From Acanthosoma haemorrhoidale (Eukaryota; Arthropoda; Insecta; Hemiptera; Acanthosomatidae), in contig OV884015.1 of assembly GCA_930367205.1 (NCBI GenBank), forward strand, positions 38,431,288 through 38,495,287: a DNA stretch of 64,000 bases, written 5' to 3'. The notes below the pieces were generated by a model. That model had not been told where the DNA came from, made no database searches, and saw only the letters and a list, made by a program, of their open reading frames with translations. Shown piece by piece: positions 59,537 to 64,000 of this stretch. Within the stretch, counting starts at the first letter, position 1, and the number at the start of each line of letters is the position of its first letter. A program made the position numbers and the translations under genes.

Positions 59537-62500
59537 TTCCCTAGACCTATCATATACAAAAGGCCCTCTTGGACCTAACCTTCATCCTTACCCTTGCTGG
59601 CTAAAACTAAAACTAAAAGGACCCCTTTAGTTTTAGGTGCCAAAAATACCTCCTCTTGAACTGACCTAAAACGTGATCTCAACACGTCCTCTTCTCCAAG
59701 CTTGTTGCCCATCCAAAGGGTCTTCAGCCTGCTTTATGATGGGCAATAAAGGATCCGGACCCATCTGGGGATCATCTATACCTTCTAACTTGCTAAATCT
59801 TGGCAACTCCTACCTCTTAATATTAATTATAACTTTACATTACACTCCCCAAGTCTACAGGGGTCTAAAATATAATAGTTCTTTTGAAAAATCATATTAT
59901 ATACCGCATTTAAGGTGAACCTTATAATTTTTGCATTATATTGATACTCTTGAATGTTTTTGCAAATAAGACTCCAGTTAAGTTGGTGAGTACTAAGTTC
60001 CCCGTAGCCAGAAGTTCCCGATGGCCGGACCAGAAGAGGCAGAGCATTAACAAAGCTAATTGCCAGAAGCAGGAGTTAGCTTTAAAGAAGAGCTGGAGGA
60101 TCGATGTCGGGCTGGGGTGCCGGGCCGCTGTATCGAGCGGTAGGCGGGCCTGCCGGGGCTCCGCCCCCTCCGTGTCTCCGATACTTATGTATCTAATACT
60201 TATGTATCCTTGCTTCCTTGAGGCCTAACTTATGTTATGGCAACAGTCAAAACTCCAGTCGTCACGGGTCTTTTCTTTCAGGAATTATCAAAAACTGGCT
60301 GAAAGTACATTGTAGATGGATACAAAACACTCCAACATCAAAGCTTCACAAACAGAAATGGTCATGTCTTTGTAGCCTGTCTAATAAAGAAAATATCTGG
60401 TAAACACGGAGGGAGGTATTTATACTTAAAAAACGATATATATATATGCTCATACATGTTTTGAGTACATCTTCCATGTTCCCAGGTGAAAAGAGATGTC
60501 ACGGTGTATATTTTGTGTTAGTAGAATTGTTAATAATATAGTATATGAATGATTAGTGGATACAATTATTGAAATTAAAGTCATGTATGTGATAAGTGAA
60601 ACGGCAATATATTTGCACGAACAACTTGATGAAAATTAGTGGCTTTTATATACGGAATTTTTTGATTTCTGGTGTTAAAATGTCTTCCTTATAACTAGTT
60701 GGTGAACCGGCCACTGTTTTTCATTAGTTGAACTGCCTAAATGTGCCCTGAGCTGTAGAAAATATCCTTTTTCGAAAAAAAGTAGTCTTCTGCTTCTGTT
60801 TAGCCTTACTGCTTATAAAATCCTTCTTAATGTTAGGTCTCTACTTGTTTAAATATTGACTTTTCTTGTTGCGCAGTGAGACTTTTGTATTTGGGTTTAA
60901 CTATCAATATTCTAATATTTATTCATTTCTATTTATAATAATGTACACGTCTCCCACGGTTGTTTCTTTTTGCTTAGTCCCATTTGTTTATTTACTGAAA
61001 CTAAGAAGTAATTGAATTTACACAAAATCTCTAAGAAAAGTCAAGAACTGAAAAAACTTAACTTTAGAAATCTTTGATTTTCATTGTTATTTCTTGTGGC
61101 CTAACAAGGGCCTACTCCTTTCTCTTTGTTAATTTGACAAGTTGGTTATTAAATAAAATAACTTGTTTGTAATAAAAAAATAAGAATAAAACGATACGTT
61201 AAATAATATGCATTAATAATACATAAAGCATAGTGAGATATGTACTATAACCGAAATATTACCTATTAATTTGGTTTAAGTGGAGTCAGGTAGTCATAAA
61301 ACATCCATAGCGAGATGGCAGATGACAATACTAGCTAAGAAAATAATGTAAATGGAACTAAAGCATTGACTTCAGAATTCTATTCGAACTCTGACTATAG
61401 CTTGAACTAATGCTAATGGTAATGAAGTTCAAATCCTGTAACGCAATGGATCAGAAAAATTATCTAGGAACAGTGGCCTAAAGAAAACGAATGCTGGAGT
61501 AGAACAATTTTCAGAAACTGACCAAAGATTACCAGTGGAGTAACATTACACTGCTGCAACCCGTATCCAAACATTCAAGACAATTGGATTTAACTAAACT
61601 TCATAATGACCCTCCATAAAGATGTGATTATAGTACACTGGGTACTTCATAATTCCATGGACACATTTCCTGAATAAAACGCAAACATAGTGGATCGGTT
61701 TTTCGTCATTAGCGCTGGAAGATTAACTTCCCTCATCAGCTTACTCAGTCTTACCCTCAACATATTTAATAAGTTTCACTTTTCATAAATTAAAAGATAA
61801 TTTTCTCTTCTATTCTGCTATATTTAAAGTTTCTTAGTAATTAAGCATTCCTTAATACTTTTCTACCAACTTGGTGGTGCCGAATTCTTCATCATAGATG
61901 CGCAGATTGGAAAATGGCACACTCGAATGGACAGACGAAACGGAACTGAGGCAGGAGATGAGAAGAGAAACAGTTTTCACGGTATGGAGAGCAGGAGTAT
62001 TATAGAGGCAGAGCGAGGCGAGACGAATGGTCGCTATATCCGTTCCGCCTAGCCCGTGTCAGAGCGCCCTCATCTGCATACTGCGGGGGTGCTGCTTGTT
62101 TCCTGCTGCATCAGCAAGCCCTCTTATAGCCCCTCTACTTGCCTGCTTTGTACTTAACTTTCAATACTTAATGGCAAAACTTCAATGAACAGTCGCCAAG
62201 CCTGTAGGCTTCACCTTCGAATAGGTTCGGGCCAATTGTCTTACTGCGTTGTACAATTGCGGTCGCCGCCCCTGTATAAATGGTAGGCTTCTTCACAGCA
62301 AGCTGAAAAAAAAAATAACTTCGTTAAGTTAAGTTTTATTACTTATAAATCGTACTGTGACAAACCGGTTTAAAACAAAGAGTTCAAGCTATTCGGCATA
62401 TTGGTACGCTAAAAAAAAATTAATGAAACAAGCAAAAAAAGTCAAGGTTTCAACAAACTTTCATAACCACATCTTCAAGTGATTCCTTTTCACTTTAGCT

Positions 62501-62654
62501 AGGGCTAATATACCTTTTTATAAAATTAACTACTCTCATTTCAAGAGTTTCTTGGAAATGCATTCTGGTAGCAAAATACCTGCCCAAAGCACTTTACATA
62601 GACCAGAGAAGATCTCATTACGTATAGATCTTCTAGAAGATCACATATAGAAAA
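59537..62654. other. No supported gene
   Basis: AT-rich overall, with GC-richer islands at about 60000-60190 and 61890-62280. Frames at 59673-60403 are short and unrecognised. Confidence 0.5.
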
Positions 62655-62881
62655 TTCTTTATTGTGATAAAATTACCATCTACTTTATTGGACAATAAGT
62701 GATTGAGATAAATGTTCTCATTCGTACCATATTTACGATTTCCATTTACTCGTTCATTCATACAGTATTGCCATATAGTTGTCCCTCGCATGTGATAGAG
62801 GAAACGAAGTCTTTGTAAGTACCCCATGCTCCTCCGTCGGCTGCGTCACGGGGCACGAGCCAGTGGATGGTGACCAAGAGC
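62655..62881 (-). mobile_element. LINE A copy 5, 3' UTR segment (minus)
   Basis: Reads (minus) from GCTCTTGGTCACC to CACAATAAAGAATTTT. It is the long form of the LINE A 3' UTR, including the TACTGTATGAATGAACGAGT segment. It abuts, after about 23 bp, a plus-strand 5' part of the same family: see the twin-priming finding. Confidence 0.85.
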
Positions 62882-62904
62882 TAATATAATGTGATCATAT
62901 ATAA

Positions 62905-63816
62905 ACAGTACAGATATTTCGAGGCACAAAAATACCTCCCATCACTCCAGATACATGCAGAACCATTATTAAGTATTTAGAAAGCACGAAGGCAGACTTT
63001 CACACTTCTCAACTAAAGCAGGAAAGATCACTACGGGTGGTGATTAGAAACCTGCATCCCACTACAACAGCATACGAGATAGAAAATGAGCTCTCAGGTT
63101 TAGGTTACAAGGTTCACCAAAAAACCAACGTCCTCCGTGATGATAGGCATGAAGACGAAGCGATTAAAAAACTACTACCCTTGTTCTTTGTCGATCTAGA
63201 GCGAACACCTGGAGTATCTATAAACTTACCCACCTGAGTACAGGTCGAAAAACCTTACCCCAAACGTGACATAGTCCAATGCCATAATTGCCAGGCATAT
63301 GGGCGCCACCACCCTCGCAGGTGTGTAAAGTGTAGTGGGCAGCACAAAAGTGAATTGTGCAAGAAGCCCCTAAAATCGCCTGCACTACGCGTTCTCTGCA
63401 ATCAAGGCCACCCGGCCAACTATAAGGGCTGCGAGGCTTATAGAATTCTAAAGTCCAGGAGCGAACAACGTCGCCGGCCAGAAGAGGAGAAACTAGCAAC
63501 AAAAAGTGGCCCAGCCAGAAATTTGAGGCCTTCAGTCTCTTTTGCTGATGCTTTTCGGAACAGAGAGCAGCCACAGGCACTGCCCACTCCTCGTCCGCAA
63601 GTTCCTCTTCCCCAGCATTCCGTTCATCCTGGTAACCAGCAAACCCAATCCCATCCTTAACTACGCATCTCGCATATTCTTCCACCTTCAAGCTCTTCAG
63701 ATCTTAGTAGCCTATTAACCTCATTCCTTGCAGAGTTGAGAACCCTAATTTCCCCTCTCATTTCCCTTCTTACAAATCTTGTCTCCTACCTTATCCCCGT
63801 TAAACAAAATCCATAA
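62905..63816 (+). pseudogene. LINE A copy 5 ORF1, inverted and decayed
   Basis: Homologous to residues about 105-421 of the intact ORF1. It keeps VVIRNLHPTT, PLFFVDLERTPGV, VEKPYPKRDIVQCHNCQAYG and most of zinc knuckles 2 and 3. An in-frame stop at about 63236-63238 and frameshifts break it. A short deletion removes the His and last Cys of knuckle 1, and Cys is replaced in knuckle 3 (ALRVLC). The stop TAA at 63814-63816 is followed in frame by GTG as in the intact element. Confidence 0.88.
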
Positions 63817-64000
63817 GTGGATCCTTCCGACTCCTTATCCATTCTCCTTTGGAATGTGAATGGTGTTCGCACCAACAATAACGAACTCACAGCACTACTC
63901 CATGACAAAAACATCGACGTAGCTCTTATTACTGAAACAAGACTTACAAGTAAATGACCATTTACCGTTAAACAGTACCAGACTTATCGAACTGATCACC
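63817..64000 (+). pseudogene. LINE A copy 5 ORF2 start, runs off window
   Basis: Begins VDPSDSLSILLWNVNGVRTN, as in the intact ORF2, directly after the ORF1 TAA. Codon 47 is TGA (63955-63957) where the intact copy has CGA (Arg), a CpG-type transition. It continues beyond the right edge. Confidence 0.88.

Noticed and set aside
1..64000. CRISPR arrays, prokaryotic operons or phage-like systems
   Set aside because: No regularly spaced repeats or operon structure; retrotransposon content shows the DNA is eukaryotic.

Overview
This is an AT-rich eukaryotic window, almost certainly from an arthropod genome. The evidence is the load of insect/crustacean-type non-LTR retrotransposons, short TA-flanked mariner/pogo-type relics, tRNA-derived SINE-like fragments, microsatellites and long AT-rich non-coding stretches. 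I find no host gene I can defend. The sequence reads as intergenic or intronic DNA built up by successive transposon insertions. The species cannot be named from the sequence alone.

The centrepiece is an apparently full-length, uninterrupted non-LTR retrotransposon of the Jockey group ('LINE A') on the minus strand at 32449-36599, between 10-bp direct repeats. ORF1 encodes a nucleic-acid-binding protein with three zinc knuckles. ORF2 encodes an apurinic-type endonuclease plus reverse transcriptase. The ORFs lie in the same frame and are separated only by a UAA codon. ORF2 has no ATG for its first 856 codons, so it cannot be started conventionally. The junction is unchanged in a second, decayed copy at the right edge.

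Other LINE A pieces lie at 7738-8509 (minus; interrupted by one arm of a 430-bp inverted duplication), 14147-15255 (plus; split by a solo LTR), 45481-45677 (plus; 3' UTR only) and 62655-64000 (an inverted structure typical of twin priming). Four further LINE families leave broken fragments: B (333-2371, 31660-32140, 58750-59526), C (817-1859, inserted into B with a clean target duplication), D (20863-21427 and 31420-31489) and E (48790-49140).

An LTR-retrotransposon family is present only as solo LTRs: 11055-11877 (minus), 14422-15219 (plus), 24076-24993 (plus) and a nested, truncated pair at 43131-43968. Three have perfect 5-bp target duplications. No internal gag-pol sequence of this family is seen.

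DNA transposons appear as an 81-bp mariner-type MITE (56895-56975), a pogo-like terminal-repeat element (18316-18735), a decayed mariner transposase (about 52690-53230) and a weak hAT-like candidate (3681-4319). The remaining sequence is AT-rich, with short simple repeats and a few modestly GC-richer islands of unknown function.
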